Shown: piece after piece, positions 1-7,762 of the stretch
Numbering within the stretch: the stretch's first letter is position 1
Layout: every line of letters begins with the position of its first letter
Notes under the pieces: generated by a model
Database searches by the model: none
Seen by the model: only the letters and a program-made list of their open reading frames with translations
What the model was told of the DNA's origin: nothing
Position numbers and translations under genes: made by a program
NCBI GenBank assembly: GCA_021802085.1
Contig: JAKAAZ010000002.1
Coordinates: forward strand, 1 to 35,663
Reading direction: 5' to 3'
Source of the DNA: Acidobacteriota bacterium
GTDB lineage: Bacteria > Acidobacteriota > Terriglobia > Terriglobales > Acidobacteriaceae
DNA length: 35,663 bases

Positions 1-50
1 CATTGGAATTTTTCCGGATAATTTTGTTGAGCTAGTTAAAATAAGAGGAG

Positions 51-182
51 TCATTCGGAGTCCTTCGACTTCGCTCAGGATAAACTCCGCGAAGAATCCA
101 GAGGGCGATGGCGGCGTGTACGATGCGGACATCGTCTGGATTCTTCACTTCGATCACCGCCGCGACCTCCGTTCAGAATGAC
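51..182. repeat. Intergenic inverted-repeat element
   Basis: A perfect 12-base inverted repeat (GAAGAATCCAGA at 91-102 and its complement TCTGGATTCTTC at 135-146) lies inside a looser outer pair: TCATTCGGAG at 51-60 and CTCCGTTCAGAATGA at 167-181. The whole can fold into a long imperfect hairpin downstream of recR. It resembles the REP/MITE-like intergenic repeats with 'CATTCtGA' ends and 'GAAGAATC' cores that I associate with Acidobacteriota genomes. Only one copy is visible here, so the repeat-family assignment is inference. It may also act as the 3' end of the dnaX-ebfC-recR transcript. The rest of 1-250 shows nothing coding that I can support. Confidence 0.5.
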
Positions 183-250
183 TCTACAAACTGTAAATCG
201 GCTATAAAAGCCGGCAACCAGACGGTCTCATTCGCCGGCATGAACGTCCC

Positions 251-850
251 TCATATCTCTCTGCGTCCTTCCATGGCGCGTGTCATCGTCACTTCATCCG
301 CATACTCGATATCCGCTCCAGCAGGAATGCCGGTTGCGATTCTAGTGATGCGAATCGGCATCGCGCGAAGCAACTGAAGCAGGTATCCGGCCGTGGCTTC
401 GCCTTCCACAGTGGGGTTGGTCGCCAGGATCACCTCCTGCAATGCGCCGTTCCGCGCGCGCTCAAGCAGGCTATCGATGCGGAGCTGCTCCGGACCAATT
501 CCATTCAACGGCGAAAGCGTTCCATGCAGGACGTGGTAGGCGCCGTTGAAATGCTTAGTCCTTTCAATACTGGCGATATTCGATGCCTCCTCGACGACGC
601 AGATGATGGACTGGTTGCGCGAGGGACTGCTGCAGAACTGGCACGGATCGACATCCGTAATGTTGTGGCAGATGGAGCAGAGATGAAGCTGCGCTTTCAG
701 GTCGCGAATGGCATCGGCAAGCGCGAAGGCATCCTGTTCTGTCGCGCGCAAAATGTGAAAAGAAAGGCGCTGGGCGGACTTTCTGCCGATTCCGGGCAGC
801 TTCGACAGTTCTTCAATCAACTGGTCCAGCGGTTGGGCAAAACGCGACAC
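251..850 (-). CDS. recR: Recombination protein RecR
   Basis: RecR acts with RecF and RecO to load RecA on gapped single-stranded DNA during recombinational repair in the cytoplasm. The 199-residue product has the family's usual length and order: a helix-hairpin-helix segment near residues 14-30 (LPGIGRKSAQR), a four-cysteine zinc finger (C58, C61, C70, C73), then a Toprim domain from about residue 80 (VVEEASNIASIE) and a C-terminal stretch containing TNPTVEGEATA. The start MSRFAQPLDQLI fits the family. It is the last gene of a minus-strand dnaX-ebfC-recR cluster, about 70 bases after ebfC, an arrangement conserved widely in bacteria. Nothing unusual is seen in it. Confidence 0.97.
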   Translation of the reverse strand: MSRFAQPLDQLIEELSKLPGIGRKSAQRLSFHILRATEQDAFALADAIRDLKAQLHLCSICHNITDVDPCQFCSSPSRNQSIICVVEEASNIASIERTKHFNGAYHVLHGTLSPLNGIGPEQLRIDSLLERARNGALQEVILATNPTVEGEATAGYLLQLLRAMPIRITRIATGIPAGADIEYADEVTMTRAMEGRREI

Positions 851-919
851 TGTATTTCCTCAAAAATATGTTGTGAGATGCGGTCGAAGGATGCCGATGC
901 GAGCACAGATTCCGGGCAA

Positions 920-1258
920 TCAATGGCCGAGCATGCGGAGCCACTCCGTGCCACCGAGCATCCCGGACAGCTTTCCCTGTAGCGCTTCATCAACCCGGCG
1001 GGATGCGTCATTCACAGCCGCGGCAATCAGATCCTGTAACATTTCGAGGTCCGCTGTGCTGTCTCCCGGGCCGGTGCCGACGGCGGCCGCGGATGGGTCG
1101 ACATGCACCTGCAGCACCTGTTTTTTCCCATTCATCCGCACCGTAATGGCACCGCCGCCAGCCGAGCCTTCCACCTGGATCTGCGCCATCGACAGCTCCA
1201 TCTGCTGCTGCATCTGCTGCGCTTGTCCCATCATTTCCTTAATTTTGTCCATGTCCAT
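920..1258 (-). CDS. ebfC: YbaB/EbfC family nucleoid-associated protein
   Basis: Small DNA-binding protein of the YbaB/EbfC family, which forms dimers shaped like tweezers and coats the nucleoid. The 112-residue product begins MDMDKIKEMMGQAQQ, and the N-terminal helix is rich in Met and Gln (residues 1-30). It is followed by the family's beta core (VEGSAGGGAITVRMNG) and a C-terminal helix with the conserved DLIAAAVNDA stretch. It lies between dnaX (17 bases upstream) and recR, the classical context, and is almost certainly co-transcribed with both. The role in replication or repair is inferred from this conserved neighbourhood. The fold assignment is secure. Confidence 0.95.
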   Translation of the reverse strand: MDMDKIKEMMGQAQQMQQQMELSMAQIQVEGSAGGGAITVRMNGKKQVLQVHVDPSAAAVGTGPGDSTADLEMLQDLIAAAVNDASRRVDEALQGKLSGMLGGTEWLRMLGH

Positions 1259-1274
1259 CGGGAGCCCTTTCCAC

Positions 1275-3356
1275 TTAAGATTTCGATGATTGTGGATCGC
1301 GCAAAGAGACGACGCTGCGGATCTCGGCGGAGAAAAGCTGCTGCGCGTGGCGTACCAGCGGATGGTCCTGGGGGCGGGCGCTGCCTTCCACTGTCGCGAC
1401 CGGCGCTGGTTTCCCCCGCGGCTTTCCTCCGTTCGTTGCGGACGAATCGTCCGGTTCTACCCGCACGGTGTGGCCGGGGCCTGCGATTTGCCGGAAGGAG
1501 TCACGCACGATCTGCTGCGCTTGCGTCGTGTACATCAGATCAATGAGCGTCTTCGATGCTCCTACACGGATGCGCAGTTCATTTCCATTCCATTCCCAGG
1601 TTCCCGCTTCGAGCAGGTAGCCCGCGGTTTCGTGGCCCGCCTGGATCATGGCCTGGCTAATCGCAGCGCGGAACGATTCCGTATCCATCGCGGGCGCGGT
1701 CCGCGAGTTTGCGGGTGGCGGGGAAGAAGATGGAATGTCGGTGGATGGACGCGCGTCTTCTGCTTCGGGCAGCTCAGGTTCCGGGGTGAGCAGAGCGATG
1801 GCTTGAGCGATCGACGGGGTGGCAGAATCAGCGATGGGCGTTTCCGCATACTTTGCGGGATGGGGTTCCGACCGCACCGGTGGGTTCGACAGGGGCTGGA
1901 TTTTCGGCGTTGCCGGCATCGTTGCCGGCCTAGAGGCCGCGGCAACCGGGGAACCCGACCCACTTCCGAACATACCCTGTAGAGGATGCGCCTCCGCGGT
2001 GACAGGCGATGCTGTTTCGTTGAGCATCGGAACCGGTTGCTTGAATTCCTCGCGGACGGATTGCCGCGTCGGCCGCGTCGCGGTCGCAATAGGGACTGAG
2101 GAGCGTGGTGCTGAAGACTCCAGTTGTTTCGGTGGATTGCCCGCGCCCGCCAGTCGCGGAGTTGTTGTACTGGAGCTTCCCGGCGCGCGCGAGGGAAGAG
2201 AAAGCTGGCGAAACAGGTCCTCCAGCGGCAGCAGGCGTTGCATGTGGACCAGCTTCAGCAAACCGAGTTCAAGATGGAAACGCTGCTCCTGGCGGTAGCC
2301 GAGATCGTCGAAGGTGCGCAGCATGGAATTGAGAAAGCGCGTCAGGTCCTCTTCGGAGAAGGCGGCAGCGATGCGTCCGGCGCGCGCGCTCTCTTCGTCG
2401 GAAACCTGGAGCAGTTCAGAGCCGGTTCCAGCGAGCCGGGCCATCAGGCAGTTGCGCAAAAAGCGGACCATCTGGCGAGCGATCTGTTGTGGGTTGTTTC
2501 CAGCGTCGAGCAATTGCGCGGCCTGCTCCAACATGGAGGCGGCGTTCGATTCCCTGACTGCTTCCATCATGTTCTCAAAAACCTGATTGGAAACCGTGCC
2601 CATCAGGGAGCGAATCTGCGCGGCTTCCAGCGTATGCGCGCCATTGACCAGCGGAGCGCTGGCAATCGCCTGGTCCATGATGGATAAGGCGTCGCGCATG
2701 GAGCCATCGCCGGCCTCGGCGAGCAGCGAGTACGCCGCTTCATCGACGGCAACGGATTCTTGTTCCGCGATGCCGCGCAACTGGGCGACGATCTCTTGAA
2801 AGCGCACCGCATGGAAGCTGAAATGCTGGCTGCGCGAGCGGATAGTTTGCGGAATGTCTTCCGGCTGCGTGGTCGCCATCATGAAAATGACGTGCGCCGG
2901 GGGTTCTTCCAGCGTTTTCAGCAGCGCATTGAAGGCGGCATCGGTGATCTGGTGGGCTTCGTCGAGGATGTAGATCTTGTAGCGATCGCGGGCGGGGCTG
3001 TAGCGGGCCCCTTCCCGCAGTTCGCGAATTTCATCGATGCCGCGATTGGTGGCGGCGTCGATCTCGATGACATCCATCGCATTGCCGGCGCGAATCTCGG
3101 TGCATGCGTCGCAAATTCCGCATGGCTCCGGCGTGGGGCGTTGGGGCGTGCCCTGCGGTGTGCGGCATTGCAGCGCCATGGCTAGAATCCGCGCGATGGT
3201 CGTCTTCCCGATGCCGCGATGCCCGCTGAAGATGTAGCCGTGCGCAATCCTGTCCTGCGCCAGCGCGTTCAGCAGCGTCTGCGTGACGTGGTCTTGTCCG
3301 ATCACGTCCGCGAAGCGCTGAGGGCGATATTTGCGCGCTAAAACCTGATAAGCCAT
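1275..3356 (-). CDS. dnaX: DNA polymerase III subunit gamma/tau
   Basis: Clamp-loader ATPase subunit that opens the beta clamp and links polymerase to helicase. I chose the start MAYQVLARKYRPQ (93% of family members begin close to such a motif is not something I can compute; the choice rests on the typical N-terminus), 23 codons inside the longest open frame. The 693-residue product shows Walker A GHRGIGKT (45-52), a zinc-binding set (C64, C79, C82, C85), the DEAH Walker B (132-135) and the SRS sensor region (about 173-176). Residues from about 400 to 560 are a Pro/Ala/Ser-rich linker typical of tau, followed by a folded C-terminal domain. It is the first gene of the dnaX-ebfC-recR set. I noticed no A-rich slippery heptamer, so separate gamma production is not evident. 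Confidence 0.96.
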   Translation of the reverse strand: MAYQVLARKYRPQRFADVIGQDHVTQTLLNALAQDRIAHGYIFSGHRGIGKTTIARILAMALQCRTPQGTPQRPTPEPCGICDACTEIRAGNAMDVIEIDAATNRGIDEIRELREGARYSPARDRYKIYILDEAHQITDAAFNALLKTLEEPPAHVIFMMATTQPEDIPQTIRSRSQHFSFHAVRFQEIVAQLRGIAEQESVAVDEAAYSLLAEAGDGSMRDALSIMDQAIASAPLVNGAHTLEAAQIRSLMGTVSNQVFENMMEAVRESNAASMLEQAAQLLDAGNNPQQIARQMVRFLRNCLMARLAGTGSELLQVSDEESARAGRIAAAFSEEDLTRFLNSMLRTFDDLGYRQEQRFHLELGLLKLVHMQRLLPLEDLFRQLSLPSRAPGSSSTTTPRLAGAGNPPKQLESSAPRSSVPIATATRPTRQSVREEFKQPVPMLNETASPVTAEAHPLQGMFGSGSGSPVAAASRPATMPATPKIQPLSNPPVRSEPHPAKYAETPIADSATPSIAQAIALLTPEPELPEAEDARPSTDIPSSSPPPANSRTAPAMDTESFRAAISQAMIQAGHETAGYLLEAGTWEWNGNELRIRVGASKTLIDLMYTTQAQQIVRDSFRQIAGPGHTVRVEPDDSSATNGGKPRGKPAPVATVEGSARPQDHPLVRHAQQLFSAEIRSVVSLRDPQSSKS

Positions 3357-3525
3357 AGGGTCGTATGAAGGAACGTTGGTTATGCGTGGGGTCCGTGACC
3401 AGCCCTTTGATTGTATCGCTTGCACGGCTGTGCAGGGTTCGTGTCGGTGCGGTCCGCGAGGGGGCTTTCTTCGCTGTCATCGCGCTGGAATAGCGGTCGT
3501 TTCCGGTCATCGATCGCGGCTGATA

Positions 3526-4161
3526 TCAGTGGGCTTTTTGAGATTTCTTTACTTTGCCGTGGGACTCTCCGTGCCCGCTGACACGCAAAGTCCGTTTCTT
3601 GTTACTTTCCTTACCTGCGGTTTTCGCGGTCTTTGTTGCATCCGGCGGTGTGCGTTTGGGTGACGCCGGCTTCTTTTTCGCTGCGGGTTTCTCTGTCCTG
3701 GTTTTTACCGGCGGGTGTCGGCGCAGTTCTTTTTCCGCCAGCCGTTTTCGGCGTCGCAGCTCTTCGCGGGAATACATTGAGCCGCGGCATTTCTTCGCTC
3801 CACAATTGCACGGAGCCTCTTCGTCTCCGCCGTCGTAGAGGCAGTAATCGTAGCAAAGCTCCTCGCCCGCGGCGATGTCGCGGATGGCCATGATCCACAC
3901 GCGGCCGTCGATCTCCTCCGTCTCGCAATTCGCGTCGCAGGAATGGTTGATGAACATCGCCGTCCCGTGACCGTCGATGACCCTGGAACCGTCGCCGATG
4001 CCGAATAGATAGGTAACCGGTTTATTCTCATAGCGAAGATCGGCTTCTTCCTTGTCGATCAGGGGGCCGGTGTATTCGACGACGCGCGTACCTTTAGCAA
4101 TGGGCGTGGTGGTATAGCAACCGGCGGCGTGAATGGCGGAGGAGCGAATGATGAGACCCAT
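3526..4161 (-). CDS. SET-domain protein-lysine methyltransferase homologue with lysine-rich tail
   Basis: The SET fold transfers a methyl group from S-adenosylmethionine to lysine side chains. Taking MGLIIRSSAIH as the start gives 211 residues. Visible motifs are the SET-N strand (SSAIHAAGCYTTTPIAKGT), the pseudoknot motif INHSCDANC (N72, H73, C75), the ELCYDY strand with the catalytic-type tyrosine at about 104, and a post-SET CxCx4C cluster (C118, C120, C125) that with C75 would bind zinc. From about residue 132 the protein is a very basic tail rich in Lys, Pro, Ala and Thr (KKKPASPKRTP), resembling a histone H1 or HU tail. The longer frame upstream overlaps the divergent gene and an alternative ATG lies at 4224. 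Substrate is unknown: a nucleoid or ribosomal protein, or its own tail, are possibilities. Confidence 0.9.
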   Translation of the reverse strand: MGLIIRSSAIHAAGCYTTTPIAKGTRVVEYTGPLIDKEEADLRYENKPVTYLFGIGDGSRVIDGHGTAMFINHSCDANCETEEIDGRVWIMAIRDIAAGEELCYDYCLYDGGDEEAPCNCGAKKCRGSMYSREELRRRKRLAEKELRRHPPVKTRTEKPAAKKKPASPKRTPPDATKTAKTAGKESNKKRTLRVSGHGESHGKVKKSQKAH

Positions 4162-4276
4162 GGGATATTGGAAGCAGAACAATGGAGTATAGCAGTCGGG
4201 GAACCGAGAAAATTGTCCCGGCATGGCAATGAATTCGTCTACCCAAATGGACGGAAAACCGTCCAGAATAGTAGGT

Positions 4277-5164
4277 ATGGTGTTTTCTAGAAGGACCGCC
4301 CGCATTTTGTACGTGTTGGTTGGACCGCTCCTGCTTTTGGGCGCCGCGTGCATGCTGGGCCAGCAAAGCAACCAGAATGCTCCGTCCAACGCGGCGACTG
4401 CCAACGGACAGAGCAAGACCGGCCAGCAATCATCTAGCCAGGCGCAAGGTCCCGGCAGCAAAGGGTCGACTCCTGCGCCAGCACAGAACGACCAGTCCAC
4501 GGGCAATTCGTTTCCCATGGCACAGTCGGAGGCAGCGGCGAAGGCGAATGCGCAAAAGAACGCGCAGCCGACACCGAGCGATTCTTCCGCTGCTTCCTCA
4601 GGCTCGAACTCCGATACGTCGAAGGCTGCGAGCGGCGATGGAAAATCGAGCCAGAAACATGATAGCCCGGCGGCGCAGGCCAATCCTTTTCCTGAAGCAC
4701 AATCAAAGGCGGCCGCGAAGGGCGACCAGGGGGGTGCAACGGGTGGCTCGGGAAATTCGCAAGCAGGTTCGTCTTCTCCCTCCGGCGGATACAGTTCCAG
4801 CGACGCGCATCTGCCAGCGCCCGATGTGGGCCAGGGAAATCTTGGCACCCATGAAAAGTTGGATTCCTTTACCCGGGATCAGACGCAGGATGGACGCGTC
4901 CTGGACGACCTGAATGTCGCCGATCTTTACATGAAAAACGGGAATTATCGCGGCGGGTATATGCGCTACGAGGACGCGCTCCAGTACGATCCGCAAAACG
5001 ATACAGCGCTCTACGGCATTGCGGAGGCGCTGTGCAAGGAGAATGTAACCAGCGAAGCCATGGCCCACTTCAAGAGTTATGCGACGAACAATCCGCAGGG
5101 AAAATACGCCAGAGATGCCGAAAAGATGCTGGCGCACCCGGAAAAATGCGAGCACAACCGCTGA
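4277..5164 (+). CDS. Secreted low-complexity protein with TPR-like C-terminus
   Basis: I do not recognise a named family. From the start chosen here (MVFSRRTARIL; an upstream in-frame ATG at 4223 would add 18 residues) the product has 295 residues. It opens with an export signal (hydrophobic ILYVLVGPLLLLGAA). A disordered Ser/Gln/Ala/Gly-rich region of about 150 residues follows, in which the motif N-x-F-P-x-A-Q-S-x-A-A-A-K occurs twice. The last 90 residues look like two tetratricopeptide-type helix pairs (ADLYMKNGNYRGGYMRYEDAL, split here as NYRGGYMRYEDAL and GIAEALCKEN). It is divergent from the SET gene and convergent with the prepilin peptidase gene, with one base between the stops. An envelope scaffold or assembly role is a guess from the TPR region. 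Confidence 0.75.
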   Translation: MVFSRRTARILYVLVGPLLLLGAACMLGQQSNQNAPSNAATANGQSKTGQQSSSQAQGPGSKGSTPAPAQNDQSTGNSFPMAQSEAAAKANAQKNAQPTPSDSSAASSGSNSDTSKAASGDGKSSQKHDSPAAQANPFPEAQSKAAAKGDQGGATGGSGNSQAGSSSPSGGYSSSDAHLPAPDVGQGNLGTHEKLDSFTRDQTQDGRVLDDLNVADLYMKNGNYRGGYMRYEDALQYDPQNDTALYGIAEALCKENVTSEAMAHFKSYATNNPQGKYARDAEKMLAHPEKCEHNR

Positions 5165-5165
5165 G

Positions 5166-6047
5166 TCAGCGATAGAACGACAGATACCATGCGATCGCCG
5201 GCTTGCCGGCGAAGATGGCCAGGATGCCTGCGCCGGCAAGAAAGCTGCCAAAGGGAATGCGATCGGAGCCGCGGGCTTTGTGCCGCGCCAGCAACACGAC
5301 GGCGAACAGCGCGGCTGACAATACTCCCACAAAGTAGGCGAACAGGGCGAGCGGCAATCCCATGAATGCCGCCATCATCGCCAGCAGCTTGACATCGCCC
5401 AGGCCGAGGCCCTCCCTGCGGCGCACGATGCGGTAAAGCGCCCAGACAAGCAGCAGCATGGCTGCCGCAATGGCGGCGTCTTCCAGCGTTCGGATGGCAA
5501 CGCGCGCATGGAATCGAATTCCCGGAGCAAAAACTTTCAGCAGGAAAGCGACTGCGATGCCGGTTACGGTGAACGTGTCCGGCAGCAGCATCGTCTGCCA
5601 ATCCATGACAGCCAGCCCAAGCAAGAGAAAGCAGGCGACGGCATCGACCAGCGTTTGCCACACTGGACCAGTATGCAGGACGCAGGCCATGAACAAGGCA
5701 GCCGTGGCCAGCTCCACCAGCGGATATTGAATGGAAATCCGCGCATGGCAAGCGCGGCAACGGCCATGCAGCCATAGCCAACTGAGGACCGGAATATTGT
5801 CGCGCGCACGGATGGGCGCGCCACAGCGTGGGCAATGGGAGCTCGGCGTAACAATCGACTGATGCGCAGGCAGACGGGCAATGCAGACATTGAGAAAACT
5901 GCCGAACATCAGACCCCCCAGCAGAGCGGCGGTCACGACGACCCAGACGGGAATGAAAGCGACAAAAGGCACGCAGCCGCAGTATACGCAGGGGACGAGT
6001 AATCTACAGCATCCGATGGGCCGGTCTAATCGTAAGATGTGGAGCAT
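5166..6047 (-). CDS. Prepilin peptidase (A24 family, PilD/GspO-like)
   Basis: Inner-membrane aspartic protease that cleaves leader peptides of type IV prepilins or type II secretion pseudopilins and usually N-methylates the new N-terminus. With MLHILRLDRP as start the product has 293 residues. It shows the N-terminal methylase-type domain with two cysteine pairs (CPRC at 72-75, CRAC at 97-100) and several membrane helices. The two catalytic aspartates lie in VMDWQ (D149) and the GLGLGD motif (D218). The longest frame extends 54 codons upstream into mazG and is unlikely. An internal GTG at 5972 is also possible. The start codon overlaps the divergent mazG ATG. No pilin gene lies in the window, so its substrate is elsewhere. 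Confidence 0.93.
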   Translation of the reverse strand: MLHILRLDRPIGCCRLLVPCVYCGCVPFVAFIPVWVVVTAALLGGLMFGSFLNVCIARLPAHQSIVTPSSHCPRCGAPIRARDNIPVLSWLWLHGRCRACHARISIQYPLVELATAALFMACVLHTGPVWQTLVDAVACFLLLGLAVMDWQTMLLPDTFTVTGIAVAFLLKVFAPGIRFHARVAIRTLEDAAIAAAMLLLVWALYRIVRRREGLGLGDVKLLAMMAAFMGLPLALFAYFVGVLSAALFAVVLLARHKARGSDRIPFGSFLAGAGILAIFAGKPAIAWYLSFYR

Positions 6048-6930
6048 GACGCAAACTTCGCATCGATCCAACAGACGGTCAATACCTCCGTCCTCGCAGA
6101 CCGAACAAGACTCGCTACAGCAGGCGTTCACGCGCGCGATAGAGATCATGGCTCGCTTGCGCGGACCAGGCGGGTGCCCGTGGGACCGCGAGCAGACATT
6201 CGATTCCATCCGCAGATATACCCTCGAAGAGACCTATGAGGTTCTCGATGCCATCGAACATAAGGACTGGCCGGGACTGAAGGATGAACTTGGCGACTTG
6301 TTCCTGCAGGTGCTGTTCTACGCGGAAATGGCGCGGGAAGCAGGGTATTTCACGCTGCAGGATGTGATGGACAGCCTCAGCGAAAAACTGATTCGCAGAC
6401 ATCCGCACGTATTCGCCAACAGAGAGGGAGTGGAGACCTCCGCGCAGGTGGTTGCAAATTGGGAAGAGATCAAGAAATCGGAGCGCGCGGAATCAGTCAA
6501 CCCGAAAGAGACATCATTGCTCGACGCTGTGCCGCGCGCGCTGCCGGCGTTGATGGAGGCCGGCAAACTGGGGAGCAAGGCGGCAACGATTGGCTTCGAT
6601 TGGGAAAGCGCCGAGCCAGTTTTTGACAAGCTTCAGGAGGAGTTGAACGAATTGCGGGAGGCGATGGCGAAGGGGCACCGCGACCAGCAGGAGGAGGAAC
6701 TGGGAGACGTTCTGTTTACGGTCGTCAACCTGGCCCGCAAGCTGGGAGTGCAATCCGAATTTGCGCTGCGTGGATCGAATGCGAAATTTCGGCGCAGGTT
6801 CGCGGCCATGGAGCGATCCGACACAATGGCCGCGCCGCTGGCCCAACTCGCTCCCGAGGCATTGGAGGAACTCTGGAATGGCGTCAAAGCTCGTGAAGGA
6901 AAGGACCCAGCCGGTGAGCAACCCCGTTGA
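6046..6930 (+). CDS. mazG: Nucleoside triphosphate pyrophosphohydrolase MazG
   Basis: MazG hydrolyses NTPs and dNTPs to the monophosphate and pyrophosphate, cleaning aberrant nucleotides and tuning (p)ppGpp-linked responses. The 294-residue product (start MTQTSHRSNR) carries the tandem all-alpha MazG domains. The first begins with LRGPGGCPWDREQT and has the metal-binding EETYE (61-65) and ELGD (81-84). The second carries EEELGDVLFTVVNLARKLG. The protein is slightly longer than the E. coli protein because of a basic N-terminal extension, and the open frame continues upstream over the prepilin peptidase gene, so the exact start is uncertain (an ATG at 6037 is also available). It overlaps the following GNAT gene, suggesting one transcript. 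Confidence 0.94.
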   Translation: MTQTSHRSNRRSIPPSSQTEQDSLQQAFTRAIEIMARLRGPGGCPWDREQTFDSIRRYTLEETYEVLDAIEHKDWPGLKDELGDLFLQVLFYAEMAREAGYFTLQDVMDSLSEKLIRRHPHVFANREGVETSAQVVANWEEIKKSERAESVNPKETSLLDAVPRALPALMEAGKLGSKAATIGFDWESAEPVFDKLQEELNELREAMAKGHRDQQEEELGDVLFTVVNLARKLGVQSEFALRGSNAKFRRRFAAMERSDTMAAPLAQLAPEALEELWNGVKAREGKDPAGEQPR

Positions 6931-7696
6931 CAAGATGATCGAAATCAGAAAAATGATTTCCATTCCAGATTTGGAAGCCTGTGTTGCTCTGCAACAGTCG
7001 GTATGGCAATTCGCCGATCTCGATGTGATCCCACGCAGAATCTTCGTAGTGGCGGGCGCCATTGGCGGTCAGGTATTCGGTGCATGGGACGGAACGAGAC
7101 TTGTGGGTTATGTTGTGGCCGTACCAGGTGTGCGCGATGGATTCTCGTACCTGCATTCGCACATGCTGGCCGTGTCGCCGGAATATCGAAATCATGGCAT
7201 CGGCAAAATGTTAAAAATTGCGCAAAGGGACGATGCGATGGCGAGGGGAATCAATTTGATCGAGTGGACATTCGATCCGATGGAAACAAAAAATGCATAT
7301 TTCAATATTGAACGGCTGGGCGCGGTGGTTCGACGATATACGCCTGATTTTTATGGCCTCTCCACCTCTCCATTGCATGGCGCACTCCCCACCGATCGAC
7401 TGCACGCGGAATGGTGGTTGAAATCAGAGCGAGTGGTGGCATTGATGACTGGGCAGGATATGCCGGAATGCAGCATAGAGGAAACTATTACTGTTACATA
7501 TGAGACTGAGCAGACGAGTGATACACTCCAGCCTCCCTCCGTATTGGCGTTAGAATTGCTGTTGAAAGTACGGCGGCAATTTCTTGCAGCCTTTTCTGGT
7601 GGTTTTACTGTTTTACGGTTTCAAAGATTGTCCGGCGACTCCGCTTGCTATCGGCTTGGGCGCTGGGATGAATCCAGCGCGATCGTTCGCGGCTAG
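6914..7696 (+). CDS. GNAT-superfamily acyltransferase (COG3375-like)
   Basis: Predicted acyl-CoA-dependent N-acyltransferase. I prefer the GTG at 6914 because a clear purine-rich ribosome-binding stretch (GAAGGAAAGGA) ends about 9 bases before it. An ATG at 6878 is possible. The 260-residue product has the acetyl-CoA binding motif A (AVSPEYRNHGIGKMLK) and an EWTFDP segment characteristic of the COG3375 group. The C-terminal half, with WWLKSERV and a final FTVLRFQRL...YRLGRW stretch, appears complete. It overlaps mazG by 17 bases and precedes a racemase-family gene by 66 bases. In Geobacillus kaustophilus a GNAT succinyltransferase is encoded with an N-succinylamino-acid racemase. A similar pairing is inferred here, with no proof of substrate. 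Confidence 0.85.
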   Translation: MSNPVDKMIEIRKMISIPDLEACVALQQSVWQFADLDVIPRRIFVVAGAIGGQVFGAWDGTRLVGYVVAVPGVRDGFSYLHSHMLAVSPEYRNHGIGKMLKIAQRDDAMARGINLIEWTFDPMETKNAYFNIERLGAVVRRYTPDFYGLSTSPLHGALPTDRLHAEWWLKSERVVALMTGQDMPECSIEETITVTYETEQTSDTLQPPSVLALELLLKVRRQFLAAFSGGFTVLRFQRLSGDSACYRLGRWDESSAIVRG

Positions 7697-7762
7697 CCGG
7701 ATGCCGGATCGTATCGAAGTTTGCGACCGCTGCGATTGGATTCAGCTTTCGGGAGAGTGTTT

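Noticed and set aside
1275..3356. Programmed frameshift in dnaX to make gamma
   Set aside because: I saw no A-rich slippery heptamer with a following hairpin and an early stop in the relevant region.
3357..3525. SRP RNA gene (ffs) expected near dnaX in many bacteria
   Set aside because: No conserved GGTCAGGTCCGGAAGGAAGC-type loop is present on either strand.
4162..4848. Long N-terminal extension of the SET gene (440-residue frame)
   Set aside because: It overlaps the divergent secreted-protein gene antisense, is rich in Ala/Pro/Cys with no domain, and the SET core starts at MGLIIRSSAIH.
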